From: Gemmatimonadota bacterium
GTDB lineage: Bacteria; Gemmatimonadota; Gemmatimonadetes; Gemmatimonadales; Gemmatimonadaceae
Assembly (NCBI GenBank): GCA_016712265.1
Contig: JADJRJ010000028.1
Span: 992,001 to 1,056,000 of the forward strand
Reading direction: 5' to 3'
DNA: 64,000 bases
The position numbers and the translations under genes were made by a program. Under the pieces are notes generated by a model. The model worked only from the letters and a program-made list of their open reading frames with translations. It made no database searches and was not told the DNA's origin. Positions 50,809 through 60,568 of the stretch are shown here, one piece after another. Numbering within the stretch: the first letter of the stretch is position 1; every line of letters begins with the position of its first letter.

Positions 50809-53013
50809 GTGAGGATGACACGAAGCCTGGGGGCGTTGGCCCTCGCTGTGCTGGCCGCCTGTGGGGAGACCACGGCAAGTGCCGCGTTGGGCGCGGCCCG
50901 GGTGACGGCCTTGTCGGCCAGTGGCCTGACAGGTGTCGCTGGGACCGCACTGGCGGACCGGATCGAGTTTCGCGTGCTGGACGCCGGCAACCAGCCGTTG
51001 GCCGGCGTCAGCGTGACGTTCGGGGCGTCCGGAAGCGGCGCGGTGGATCCGGCGAGTGCGACCACCGATGCGTCGGGCGTCGCCCGCACGCGCTGGACCT
51101 TGTCGCGGACGATCGGCGCCAACACCCTCACCGCGAGTGCCGGGGCGAATGTCTCGACCTCCGTCACGGCGACCGGGTCGGCCGGGCGTGCGGCGACCGT
51201 CACGGCGGTTGGGGGTATCACCCAAACAGCGAGTGTCGGGAGCCCCGTCCCTATCGTGCCGGCCGTGCGCGTGGTGGACGCGTTTGGCAACCTGGTGGAA
51301 GGGGTGGCGGTCACCTTCACGGTCCTGACGGGTGGCGGGACCACAACAGGGGCCGTCGCGCGGACGTCGAGCCAGGGAGTTGCCGCCGTCGGAAGTTGGG
51401 TGCTTGGGCAAACCGCCGGCAACCACACGTTGACGGCGCGCGTCGAGGAAGGCGGGGTGGCCAACAACCCGATCGTGTTCACGGCGATTGCCACGCCGGG
51501 CGCGGCGGCGGCCGTCGCGGCGGCCTCGGCTGTCGCGCAGGTGGCGCCGGCTGGCACCGCGGTCGCTGCCCCACCGTCCATCAAGGTGACCGATGCCGGT
51601 GGCAACCCGGTGCCTAACGTTGCGGTGAACTTCACGGTGACCGCCGGCGGGGGCACGGTCAGCCCTCAGGCCCTCCTGACCAACACCCAGGGGGTGGCGA
51701 CGGCGAGCAGCTGGCTGCTCGGCACCACGGCCGGGCCCAACCAGGTGACCGCCACGGCGGGCACGCTCCCGCCGGTGATCTTCCAGGCGACGGGCGCGGC
51801 CGGTGCGGCCGCGACGATGACCCTCGTGACCGGGAACAACCAGAGCGCGCAGGCTGGGCGGCCGCTGGCCATTGCGCCCTCGGTGGTGATTCAAGACGCC
51901 AATGGCAATCCGCTGCCGGGAATTATCGTGACGTTCAGCGTCACCTCCGGCGGTGGGACCGCCGTGGGCGCGCGCCAGACGACAGATGCCACCGGCACGG
52001 CGGAGGTAGGTGCCTGGTTCCTCGGCACCGCGCCGGGGACCAACACGATGACCGCGTCGAGCACGGGCCTGCCGGCGGTCACCTTCACGGCGACGGGTCT
52101 GGCTGGCGCCGCCGTCTCGATGGTGGCGAACGCTCCGCTCGTGCAGAGTGCGACCGCAGGCTCGGCGGTGGCCACCCCGCCGAGCGTGATCGTCCGTGAC
52201 CTCGCGGGCAATCCGGTGCCTGGCATCCAGGTCACCTTCGGGGTCACTGCCGGCGGTGGTGCGGTGGTCGGTTCGCCGGCCACAACGAACGCCAGCGGGG
52301 TCGCGACCCTGACCTCCTGGACCCTGGGCACCGCGGTTGGCACCAACCTGGTCGTGGCCAACGCGGCGGGGCTCCCGAGCGTGACCTTCACGGCGACTGG
52401 CACTGCAGGGCCGGCCGCGAACGTGGTGATCGTCAGCGGGAACAACCAGGCGGGAATCGCGGGGTCGCCCGTGGCGACGCCGCCAAAGGTCCGGGTCACC
52501 GATGCCGCTGGAAACGCGGTGAGTGGTGCCACGGTCACCTTCGCCGTCACCGGGGGAAGTGGGACGGTGAGTGGGGCGACGCAAACGACCGATGCGGCCG
52601 GTGAGGCTGCTGTCGGAAGTTGGACCCTGGGGAGTGGGTCGCCCAACACGTTGAGTGCGACCGTGACCGGGAGTGGCATCACCGGGAATCCCCTGACGTT
52701 CACCGCCGATGCCGCGACTGCGATTGTCATCACCGGACCGCCCACATCGCCACAGACGCTGGGCACGAACTTCAGCTTCACGGTGGAGCTGCGTAACTCG
52801 GCCGGGGGCACCGTGTCGTTGGCCGGGGTGCCCCTCACCGTCGCGATCGCGACGGGCGGTGGGACGCTCAATGGCGTGACGACCGTCAACACGCTCTCGA
52901 CGGGCGCGGTCACCTTCACGGTGAACGTGACCGGTGTCGCTGGCGCCCGCACGTTCAACATCACTGGCAGTGGTCTCACGACGGCGACCACCGGTTCGAT
53001 CACCATCAACTAG
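50809..53013 (+). CDS. Lipoprotein with six Big_1-like Ig repeats
   Basis: A 734-residue surface lipoprotein; lipobox LAAC with Cys 18. The GTG at 50809 has GGGGGA 7 nt upstream; ATG 50815 is two codons in. Six repeats of about 100 residues follow, each with a core like PPSVIVRDLAGNPVPGIQVTF, then TTDASG and SWTLGT, matching bacterial Ig-like group 1 domains. A different beta domain closes the protein. Composition is Ala/Thr/Gly/Val-rich. Probably an adhesin or structural stalk. Followed after 9 bp by a barrel-like protein gene. Confidence 0.88.
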   Translation: MRMTRSLGALALAVLAACGETTASAALGAARVTALSASGLTGVAGTALADRIEFRVLDAGNQPLAGVSVTFGASGSGAVDPASATTDASGVARTRWTLSRTIGANTLTASAGANVSTSVTATGSAGRAATVTAVGGITQTASVGSPVPIVPAVRVVDAFGNLVEGVAVTFTVLTGGGTTTGAVARTSSQGVAAVGSWVLGQTAGNHTLTARVEEGGVANNPIVFTAIATPGAAAAVAAASAVAQVAPAGTAVAAPPSIKVTDAGGNPVPNVAVNFTVTAGGGTVSPQALLTNTQGVATASSWLLGTTAGPNQVTATAGTLPPVIFQATGAAGAAATMTLVTGNNQSAQAGRPLAIAPSVVIQDANGNPLPGIIVTFSVTSGGGTAVGARQTTDATGTAEVGAWFLGTAPGTNTMTASSTGLPAVTFTATGLAGAAVSMVANAPLVQSATAGSAVATPPSVIVRDLAGNPVPGIQVTFGVTAGGGAVVGSPATTNASGVATLTSWTLGTAVGTNLVVANAAGLPSVTFTATGTAGPAANVVIVSGNNQAGIAGSPVATPPKVRVTDAAGNAVSGATVTFAVTGGSGTVSGATQTTDAAGEAAVGSWTLGSGSPNTLSATVTGSGITGNPLTFTADAATAIVITGPPTSPQTLGTNFSFTVELRNSAGGTVSLAGVPLTVAIATGGGTLNGVTTVNTLSTGAVTFTVNVTGVAGARTFNITGSGLTTATTGSITIN

Positions 53014-53022
53014 CGCACACCA

Positions 53023-53691
53023 ATGACACGACGATTCTCGATCCTGGCGCGTGCCGTGGCGATGACCATCGCGGTGATGGGTGTGCCACAGGTCGCCTGG
53101 GGCCAGGCCGCTCCGTCGGCAGCGGCGAGTACGCAACCCGATCCGTGGCGCTTCACCGCCTCGGTGGGGCCGTGGGCGGCGCGAAACGCTATCATCATTG
53201 GCGCCAGTGGGGCGAGTACGACGCTGGGTGGCGGGGCGGCCTTCACGGCGGACGTGTCGTTTGACGTCACGCGCCGCATCGCCATCTACGGAGGGGGCCT
53301 CGCCGCCTTCTCGCAGGTGTCCCACGGGGCGTCGCTGCGGTCGGACATCACCGGCGCCAGCGACCGGGTGACCGTCATGGGTGCAACCGGAGGGCTGCTG
53401 CTGGCCGTTCCTGGCGGCATTCTCGGGCGACTTGAGCCCACGATTCGGCTGGGCGGCGGCATGAAGGGGTATCGCTTTGACCTCGGGGCGGACGCGAACC
53501 AGTGGCGGCCCATGGGTGATTTCGGCTTCGGTCTGCGCGGCGGACCGGGTGGCCCGCTGGATATCCATGTCGAGGCGCGATACCTGGCGAGCACGGTGGA
53601 CCAGGCCAAACTGCCCACGCGGGGGATCGTGCCGCAGATCCAACGGCAGGGCGACCTGTTGCTGACCGTCGGCCTCAGCCTGCGACCGTAG
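53023..53691 (+). CDS. Predicted outer membrane beta-barrel protein
   Basis: A 222-residue exported protein with signal peptide MTRRFSILARAVAMTIAVMG (cleavage near AWGQA). The mature part alternates hydrophobic and polar residues in strands (RIAIYGGGLAAFSQV, IRLGGGMKGYRFDLG, LDIHVEARYLAST) and ends LLLTVGLSLRP, typical of OmpA-like or Opa-like small barrels. It begins 9 bp after the Big_1 lipoprotein gene; the two may form a surface unit. Confidence 0.75.
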   Translation: MTRRFSILARAVAMTIAVMGVPQVAWGQAAPSAAASTQPDPWRFTASVGPWAARNAIIIGASGASTTLGGGAAFTADVSFDVTRRIAIYGGGLAAFSQVSHGASLRSDITGASDRVTVMGATGGLLLAVPGGILGRLEPTIRLGGGMKGYRFDLGADANQWRPMGDFGFGLRGGPGGPLDIHVEARYLASTVDQAKLPTRGIVPQIQRQGDLLLTVGLSLRP

Positions 53692-53757
53692 GCGACGCCG
53701 GCGGCCGTCCGCCGGCTGGGGACCGATGGGTGGCAGGACGTCGTTATGTTCCGCGCG

Positions 53758-55365
53758 ATGTCCACTGCCACCCAACGCACCCTCGACGCCGAAGTCGCCC
53801 GCCGCCGGACCTTCGCGATCATCAGTCACCCGGACGCCGGGAAGACGACCCTGACCGAGAAGCTGCTCCTCTATGGCGGGGCAATTCACCTGGCCGGATC
53901 GGTGAAGTCGCGGCGGGCCGCCCGGCATGCGACCTCGGACTGGATGAAACTCGAGCAGGAACGCGGCATCTCGGTCACCTCGAGCGTCATGCAGTTCGAG
54001 TACGAGGGGTACGCGATCAACCTCCTCGACACGCCGGGGCACGAAGACTTCTCCGAAGACACGTACCGCACCCTGGTCGCCGCCGACAGCGCCGTCATGC
54101 TGCTGGACAACCGCAAGGGGGTTGAGGAACGGACGCGTCAGCTCTTCGAAGTCTGCAAGAAGCGCCGGACCCCGATCTTCACCTTCGTCAACAAGTGTGA
54201 CCGGGTGGGCGAAGAGTCGCTCAAGATCGTGAGTGACGTGGAGGCTGACCTCGGGATCATGTGTCACCCCGTGACCTGGCCGGTCTTTGATGGCAATGCG
54301 TTCATTGGCGTCTACGACCGGCGGCTCGATCGGCTGCATCTCTTTGATCGCGGCGATCATCACGGGGCGAAGCGCGCCGCCGAGGAGGTGCTCGCCCTCC
54401 ACGCGCCGGAGACGCGAGACAAGCTGGGCGAGGCCGTGTATGCCCAGCTACGGCACGACGTGGAGTTGCTCGATGCGGCCGGACACCCGTTCGACCGGGA
54501 GGCGATCCTGCGGGGTGAACTCTCGCCGGTGTTCTTCGGGAGCGCGCTGACGAACTTCGGGGTCGAGCCGTTCCTCCGGGAGTTCCTGGATCTGGCCCCC
54601 CCGCCCCTCGCCCGGGAGAGTTCGGCCGGCACCATCGCGCCCACCGAGCCGCGCTTCACGGGGTTTGTCTTCAAGATCCAGGCGAACATGGATCCTCGAC
54701 ACCGCGACCGCATTGCCTTCGCCCGGATCTGCTCGGGGCAGTTCACGGCCGGGATGGAAGTGACGCACGTGCGTACCGGCAAGCGATTTCGCCTGGCGAC
54801 GCCGCAGCAGTTCATGGCGCGCGAACGCATCGCGGTGGAGGAGGCCTGGCCTGGCGACGTGATCGGCGTGGTCGATCGGGGGATGCTGCGCATCGGGGAC
54901 ACGCTGTCGGAGGAGGGGGTGCTGGAGTTCGGCGGGGTGCCGCGATTTCCCCCCGAGCACTTTGCCCGCGTCGTGTTGCTGGACCCGATGAAGCGCAAAC
55001 AGTTGGATGCCGGCCTGCGGCAGCTCACCGAAGAGGGGGCGGCGCAGGTGTTCTTCACCTCGCCCACCGAGGTGTCCGGACCGACGCCGATCATCGGGGC
55101 TGTCGGGATGCTGCAGTTCGACGTGATGCTGCATCGTCTCGAGCACGAGTACGGTGTGCGCTGTCGGCTGGAGAAGATCGGCGGGCGGTACCCGCGGTGG
55201 GTGGTCGGCCCGGCCGCGGAGATCGAACGTGTGGGCCGCGAACGCGGGCGCAGCATCCTCTACGATGCGAACGGCGCCCCGCTCATCCTGTTCGAGGACA
55301 CCTGGGGTCTCAAGTGGGTCCTGGACCGGGAGACGGCGCTGACCTTCCACGAGGCCGCGCCGTAA
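53758..55365 (+). CDS. prfC: Peptide chain release factor 3
   Basis: A 535-residue translational GTPase. The ATG at 53758 is preferred (MSTATQRTL). G1 is HPDAGKTT (24-31), G3 is DTPGHEDFSEDTYRTL, G4 is NKCDR; the RF3-specific segment SVTSSVMQFEYEG follows the switch I region. It recycles RF1/RF2 from the ribosome after peptide release. Length is normal. Its stop lies 6 bp from that of the convergent PQQ-type dehydrogenase. Confidence 0.96.
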   Translation: MSTATQRTLDAEVARRRTFAIISHPDAGKTTLTEKLLLYGGAIHLAGSVKSRRAARHATSDWMKLEQERGISVTSSVMQFEYEGYAINLLDTPGHEDFSEDTYRTLVAADSAVMLLDNRKGVEERTRQLFEVCKKRRTPIFTFVNKCDRVGEESLKIVSDVEADLGIMCHPVTWPVFDGNAFIGVYDRRLDRLHLFDRGDHHGAKRAAEEVLALHAPETRDKLGEAVYAQLRHDVELLDAAGHPFDREAILRGELSPVFFGSALTNFGVEPFLREFLDLAPPPLARESSAGTIAPTEPRFTGFVFKIQANMDPRHRDRIAFARICSGQFTAGMEVTHVRTGKRFRLATPQQFMARERIAVEEAWPGDVIGVVDRGMLRIGDTLSEEGVLEFGGVPRFPPEHFARVVLLDPMKRKQLDAGLRQLTEEGAAQVFFTSPTEVSGPTPIIGAVGMLQFDVMLHRLEHEYGVRCRLEKIGGRYPRWVVGPAAEIERVGRERGRSILYDANGAPLILFEDTWGLKWVLDRETALTFHEAAP

Positions 55366-55371
55366 CGCCTC

Positions 55372-57522
55372 CTACTTTCGCGCGCGCTGCTCCTCCGCCC
55401 TGAGCTTGGCCTGTTCGCGCAGGATGAACGCGTGGAGGTGGCGTGCCTCCTCCGCCGTCAGCACGTCGTCAAACGGTGCCATGCCGGCGTCCCGGAGCGC
55501 TCCCCTCAGGACGATGTCGTCGAAGCGCGCGTGGGTCGCCGCGGTCATGCGGTGCAGGTCGGGATAGGCGGAGCGGGGCGCGGTTCCCCGTCCAAAGTGG
55601 CACATGAAGCAGTACCGAAAGTAGAGCGCCTCGCCGCGCGCGGGATCCGCACTGGCCAGCTCCGGAAGCGCTGGCGGAGCCGGCGTCGTGTCAGTGGTCG
55701 CGGCCGGCGGGAGGCGTGGCGCCGAGCCGCCGAGTTTGAAGGAGAGCAGTCGGCCGTAGTTCTGGTACCGGTACGGCGCGCTGCTGGGCGGGAGGGCAGG
55801 GGAGAGGGCGCCGCCGTACCCGGCGAGCACGGTGACATGCTGCTCGCCGTTGACCTCATGGCTTGCCGGTGCGGCGAGGATAGCGGTCCCCACGTTCCAC
55901 TCGCCCCGCGTGATGCCGGAGTCCGCGCTCAGCGCGAGCAGCCGTCCGTCCGCGGTCCCCGTGAAGACGAGGTTGCCGGCGGTCGCGAGCATGCTGCCTT
56001 CCATCTCGGTGTTGCCCAGCGGGCGTCGCCACCGCGCACGACGCGCGACGGGATCCCACCCGACCAGGTAGGTCTGGGGCGTGGGCGCCGGGTGGCGCGC
56101 CACTTCGGCGCGTAGCCGCGCCATCTGCGCGCTGGTAGCGCCGGGAATAGCCGGTGGGACGACACCCAGTGCAGCGGATGCCCCCATGTTGACCTGGCCT
56201 GCTCGCCATGCGTAGGCCGTGTCGCTCCACATCACCATCCCTTCCTCGAGCGCGACGAAATACGCGAGTCCGGTGCTCGGGCTGAACGCCATGGGTTGCC
56301 AGTTGCGGCCTCCGGCCTGGCTCGGGAAGATCAGGGCCGGTCCATCGCGATAGTCCGCCGCTGGGTTGAGGGCTGGTCGGCCCGTGACCGAGTCGATCCC
56401 GGTCGTCCAGTTGACGTGAACGAACGGGGTCCCCGAGATGAAGCGACCCGTGGCGCGGTCCAGCACGTAGAAGATCCCGTTCTTCGGGGCCTGCATGATC
56501 ACCTTGCCGATGGGGAGGTCGGCGAGGATGAAGTTGGAGGTGGCGGTGTAGTCCCAGATCTCAGAGGGCACCTGTTGGTAGTGCCACGCCAGCTGTCCCG
56601 TGGACGGGTTGATGGCGAGGATGGAGACGAGGTAGAGGTTGTCGCCGCCGCTGGGGCTGCGGAACCAGATGGGGTAGGGCGAGGAGTTGCCCGTGCCGAC
56701 GTAGAGCAGGTTGAGGGTGGGGTCGTAGGCCATCTCGCCCCACACGGTGCCACCGAGGCCGGAGGCCCAGTCGGACTTCGGATCCCACGTGGCTGCGGCG
56801 GTGGTCATCTCGGGGTGCTCGACCGGCTTCGCCGGGTCCCCGGGGACGGTGTAGAAGCGCCACGCGAGGGCGCCAGTTTTCCAGTTGTAGGCCGAGATGT
56901 ATCCGCGGACCCCGTATTCGCCACCGGAGTTGCCGATCACCACGACGTCGCCGGCGATGATTGGTGCACCGGTGATGGTGTAGCTGCGCGTACGGTCGGT
57001 GAACGTGTCGGTGCGCCAGGCCTCACGGCCGGTGGCGGCGTCGAGGGCGACGAGAAAGCCGTCGAGGGTGGCCACGTAGACCAGCCCCTGCCAGACGGCG
57101 AGGCCCCGGTTCACGACGCCGCAGCAGGCGCGTCGCCCGTAGGCGCCATCCACGGCGGGGTCGTAGCGCCACCGCTCGGCGCCGGTCGCGGCGTCCACGG
57201 CGGCGACGGTGCCCCAGGGACCGCTGATGTAGACGACGCCGTCCACGATCACGGGGGTGGATTCCTGCCCGTGCTCCACCCGCCCGCGATGTGAGCGGAA
57301 TTCGTACTCCCAGGCGATGCCTAACGAGTCGACGTTGCGCTCGTGAATCGTGGCGAGCGGAGAGAAGCGGTCCGCCCGCCAGCTTCGGCCGGACGCGAGC
57401 CACTGGCCCGGCTCGTCGTCACGCAGCAGGCGCTCCCGGTCGACCGCTCCGGGCGTCTGGGGACGGCTGCACGCTGCGGCCAGCGCGAGCAGGGTGCTGA
57501 ATGGAACCAGGGTGAAGCGCAT
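55372..57522 (-). CDS. PQQ-type dehydrogenase with C-terminal cytochrome c domain, lipoprotein
   Basis: A 716-residue protein starting at ATG 57522, with lipobox LAAAC and Cys 18. An eight-bladed PQQ-type propeller follows (repeated motifs such as AVDAATGAERWRYD and ALDAATGREAWRTD). It has a vicinal Cys pair C133-C134 like that of quinoprotein alcohol dehydrogenases. The C-terminus carries a haem site C638-x2-C641-H642 (YCFMCHFG). This is the layout of a quinohaemoprotein alcohol dehydrogenase that passes electrons to the respiratory chain. Lipid anchoring is predicted. No PQQ synthesis genes are in the window. Confidence 0.88.
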   Translation of the reverse strand: MRFTLVPFSTLLALAAACSRPQTPGAVDRERLLRDDEPGQWLASGRSWRADRFSPLATIHERNVDSLGIAWEYEFRSHRGRVEHGQESTPVIVDGVVYISGPWGTVAAVDAATGAERWRYDPAVDGAYGRRACCGVVNRGLAVWQGLVYVATLDGFLVALDAATGREAWRTDTFTDRTRSYTITGAPIIAGDVVVIGNSGGEYGVRGYISAYNWKTGALAWRFYTVPGDPAKPVEHPEMTTAAATWDPKSDWASGLGGTVWGEMAYDPTLNLLYVGTGNSSPYPIWFRSPSGGDNLYLVSILAINPSTGQLAWHYQQVPSEIWDYTATSNFILADLPIGKVIMQAPKNGIFYVLDRATGRFISGTPFVHVNWTTGIDSVTGRPALNPAADYRDGPALIFPSQAGGRNWQPMAFSPSTGLAYFVALEEGMVMWSDTAYAWRAGQVNMGASAALGVVPPAIPGATSAQMARLRAEVARHPAPTPQTYLVGWDPVARRARWRRPLGNTEMEGSMLATAGNLVFTGTADGRLLALSADSGITRGEWNVGTAILAAPASHEVNGEQHVTVLAGYGGALSPALPPSSAPYRYQNYGRLLSFKLGGSAPRLPPAATTDTTPAPPALPELASADPARGEALYFRYCFMCHFGRGTAPRSAYPDLHRMTAATHARFDDIVLRGALRDAGMAPFDDVLTAEEARHLHAFILREQAKLRAEEQRARK

Positions 57523-57579
57523 GAAAACTCGGACGTCGGAGTGCGGGTTATTCTCCAGCAATCCCCGCGAACGGCAAGG

Positions 57580-59937
57580 TCAGGCGCGCAGGCTCGCGAT
57601 CACCCGCCACGGAGTCAGGGGCAGGTGGTTGACTGCGACGCCGAGGGCGTCCGCGACCGCGTTCGCGATCGCGGGGGCGGTGGGGATGACCGGTGGCTCG
57701 GCCAGTCCGCGCGCGCCAATGGGATTGGCGGCCTGGTCGACCGAGTTGATGCAGAAGGCATCGATCAGCGGCGCATCCGCGATCGTCGGCAGCTTGTAGT
57801 CATGGATGGTTGGGTTGACCGGCCGGCCCGTGTGGGCGTCCACGAGCCGCTCCTCACCCAGGGCGAACCCCATCCCCTGGAGGATCCCGCCCTCCAGCTG
57901 GCTCCCGGCCAGCAGCGGGTTGATGACGCGACCGACGTCGTGGGCAGCGACGATACGCAGCACGCGAACGTGCCCGGTGTCTGGTTCGACGTCGACTTCG
58001 GCGAACTGCACGCCAAAGCTCATGATCCCCATGTCCTGGGTGTTCGGGCCGCGGCTGCCTTGGCCCATGATCATGACGTTGCCCAACTTGCGCGTGACCT
58101 CGGCGAAGGTGAGGCGCCGCGCCCCGTCGCGAGTGGTGATGGCGGAGTCGCGCGCGACCAGGTCGCCCGGGTGACACTCGAGGAGCTCAGCGGCGGCGTC
58201 GAGGAGCTTGAGGCGGGCCTCATCGGCGGCGGATTGGACGGCCGGCCCGACGGAGGCGGTGGTCATGGAGCCCCAGCTGTTACCCGCGTACGGGGTGCGC
58301 TCGGTGTCACCGAGGATGACGCGCACATCCTCCAGGCGGGCGCCTAACGATTCCGCGGCCACCTGGGCGAGCACGGTGCGGGCGCCGGTGCCGAGGTCCT
58401 GGGTGCCGGAGAGGACGTCCACCGAGGCGTCGGCGTTGAGGCGGACGGTCGCATAGGCGGGAGGGCCGCCGCCGGCCCCCCACACCTGGGAGGCCATGCC
58501 AAACCCCCGAAGGCGCTGGGGGCCCCCCCCCGATTTCAAGATGCCATCGGCGGCCGCCCCCTCCGCAACCATTCCATCCCCAACCCCAGCATTTCTCCGC
58601 ATCTCGCGTTCCGCCCACCCAAAGCGCGCCGCCCCCTCCGCATAACACTGCAGCAGCCCGTTGGACGAATACGCGCGCTGCCGCGCTTCGTCTCGCGCCG
58701 CGAAGTTCCGCATCCGCAGCTCGAGCGGGTCCATCCCCAGTCGGCCGGCCAGCAGGTCCATCGTGCGCTCCAGCGCAAACGCGCCCTCCGCATGTCCGGG
58801 TGCGCGAAACGCCTGCATCGCCTGCTCGTTCACGTACACAAAGGCTTCCGTCGTCCGCACGTTGGGGCACGCGTACATCTCGTGGAAGATCGCAGCCACC
58901 GACGCCGCCCACCCCTCCACGCCTAACGGCACCTCGCACCACGCCTCGATCGCCTGCAAGCGGCCATCACCGTCGGCGGCCATCCGCACGCGCGTCGCCG
59001 AGGCCGGACGATGCCCCGTGTCCACCTGCTCGCCAAATCGGTCGAGCACGCAGCGGACCGGCCGCGCATGACGACGCGCCAGCAGGGCCGCGAGGACCGT
59101 GTGCGGGCCGGCGTTGTTCTTGGCGCCGAACCCCCCACCCATGTATTCCTTGATGACGCGCACGCGCGACGTGGACACGCCTAACGCGCGCGCGACCTCC
59201 GCGCGCACGCGGAACACCCCCTGGGTGGACTCCCAAATGGTGACCCGGTCGCCCTCCCACTGGGCCACGGCGCCGTGCGGCTCCAGTGCCGTGTGCAGCT
59301 GGCTCGCCGTCGCGTACGACTCCTCCACCACCATCAGGGCGTCACGAAAGGCTGCGTCCACGTCGCCGCGCGTAGTCACCGTCGGGGCGCCGCCAAGCAC
59401 GTTGCCGGTCGGTCGGATGGTCGGGGCCCCGGCGGCGCGCGCCGCGCCCGGGGTCAGGACGGCCTCGGTCGCCTCGTACGCGAGCGCCACCGCCCGTGCC
59501 CCCAAGCGTGCGCCACGCGCGGTCTCCGCACACACCACCGCCACCGGCTGCCCGGCGTAACGAACCTGCGATGATAGCAGCGGCGCACCCGCCACCTTGA
59601 TGGGGCGCGGCAGCTGCTCGGCCGTGAAGACCTCGAGCACACCCTCGATGGCCAGGGCGGCCGCGGGGTCGATCTGTGTGATGCGCCCTGCCGCGATCGG
59701 CGCACGGACAAAGGCCGCGTGCAGCATCCCCGGCAGGAGCAGATCCGCCGTGAAGGTCGCTGACCCCGTCACCTTTTGCCGAGCATCCATGCGCGGAACC
59801 GATCGGCCGACCACGTGCAACTCGGCATCGGCACCCCAGGGTGCGGCCTCGTGCCCCGGGACCTCCACCACACGATTCTCAAATCGGCCCTCGACCTCCA
59901 CCGAGGTCGTGATGAACCGGCGCTCGCCGTCGCTCAT
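57580..59937 (-). CDS. Molybdopterin-binding large subunit, xanthine dehydrogenase family
   Basis: A 785-residue large subunit. The ATG at 59937 overlaps the small-subunit stop by 4 bp. Features include the N-terminal ARQKVTGSATFTADL, the Moco region GGGFGAKN, QAFRAPGHAEGAFALE, GTQDLGTGARTVL and the C-terminal catalytic Glu in GARGLAEPPVIPTAPAI. It hydroxylates an aldehyde or N-heterocycle; the substrate is unknown. A run of nine C at 58523-58531 encodes part of a glycine-rich insertion. The gene contains three CGTTAGGC octamers. Confidence 0.94.
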   Translation of the reverse strand: MSDGERRFITTSVEVEGRFENRVVEVPGHEAAPWGADAELHVVGRSVPRMDARQKVTGSATFTADLLLPGMLHAAFVRAPIAAGRITQIDPAAALAIEGVLEVFTAEQLPRPIKVAGAPLLSSQVRYAGQPVAVVCAETARGARLGARAVALAYEATEAVLTPGAARAAGAPTIRPTGNVLGGAPTVTTRGDVDAAFRDALMVVEESYATASQLHTALEPHGAVAQWEGDRVTIWESTQGVFRVRAEVARALGVSTSRVRVIKEYMGGGFGAKNNAGPHTVLAALLARRHARPVRCVLDRFGEQVDTGHRPASATRVRMAADGDGRLQAIEAWCEVPLGVEGWAASVAAIFHEMYACPNVRTTEAFVYVNEQAMQAFRAPGHAEGAFALERTMDLLAGRLGMDPLELRMRNFAARDEARQRAYSSNGLLQCYAEGAARFGWAEREMRRNAGVGDGMVAEGAAADGILKSGGGPQRLRGFGMASQVWGAGGGPPAYATVRLNADASVDVLSGTQDLGTGARTVLAQVAAESLGARLEDVRVILGDTERTPYAGNSWGSMTTASVGPAVQSAADEARLKLLDAAAELLECHPGDLVARDSAITTRDGARRLTFAEVTRKLGNVMIMGQGSRGPNTQDMGIMSFGVQFAEVDVEPDTGHVRVLRIVAAHDVGRVINPLLAGSQLEGGILQGMGFALGEERLVDAHTGRPVNPTIHDYKLPTIADAPLIDAFCINSVDQAANPIGARGLAEPPVIPTAPAIANAVADALGVAVNHLPLTPWRVIASLRA

Positions 59938-60404
59938 GACGCCGGCGCCGCGCGGAGAGCAACCGCGGCCTGGCGAATGGCCGCGACGATCTTCGGGTAC
60001 GTACCACACCGACACAGGTTGCCCGCCATCGCCTCGCGGATCTGCTCGTCCGTCGGGTCAGGATGGCGCTGCAGCAGCGCGATCACCGACATCACCTGGC
60101 CGGGCGTGCAGTATCCGCATTGCACCGCATCGCAGTCGACAAACGCCGCCTGGACCGGGTGGAGGGCGTCACCTGAGGCAATCCCCTCGATGGTGGTGAC
60201 GGCAGCCCCGTCGAGCCCGCAGCTCAGGGCGAGGCAGCTGTACGCCGGCCTGTCGTTGATGTGGACCGTGCAGGCGCCGCACTCACCCTGTTCGCATCCC
60301 GCCTTGGTCCCGCGGAGGTGGAGGCGGTCGCGCAGCGTCTCCAGCAAGGTCTCGCCGGGCTCGGGCTGCAGGGTCCGCGCTCGGCCGTTCACGACAAGTC
60401 GCAT
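59934..60404 (-). CDS. [2Fe-2S] small subunit of a molybdenum hydroxylase
   Basis: A 156-residue subunit with two [2Fe-2S] domains. The plant-type set is C37, C42, C45 and C57 (GCEQGECGAC ... SC). The second set is in QCGYCTPGQ and LCRCGTYPK. It carries electrons from the Moco in the large subunit towards FAD. The 4-bp overlap couples its translation to the large subunit. The FAD subunit is missing here and is most likely the one at 48234-49199. Confidence 0.95.
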   Translation of the reverse strand: MRLVVNGRARTLQPEPGETLLETLRDRLHLRGTKAGCEQGECGACTVHINDRPAYSCLALSCGLDGAAVTTIEGIASGDALHPVQAAFVDCDAVQCGYCTPGQVMSVIALLQRHPDPTDEQIREAMAGNLCRCGTYPKIVAAIRQAAVALRAAPAS

Positions 60405-60568
60405 GGGGCGGAACTAAGGGCGCGATAGGGGGAAAGTCCAGTCGCCGCAGTCACTTGCGGGCCCTCCGAGCGTTGCCGCCCCGGCGGGACATTCGTCCGA
60501 AAGGGTGGTGGCTTCACCTGCCTCGTCTGACGCCATAGTTTTGCACTGACCGTTCTCCAGCCCGCCTC

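Noticed and set aside
50593..54402. A 1269-codon open frame on the minus strand opposite the Big_1 lipoprotein and prfC
   Set aside because: It is arginine/glycine/histidine-rich, crosses several clear genes on the other strand and has no domain similarity. Long antisense frames are expected opposite GC-rich repeat genes.
58523..58531. Frameshift at the nine-C run in the Mo hydroxylase large subunit
   Set aside because: The reading frame is intact on both sides of the run and family motifs continue in the same frame.
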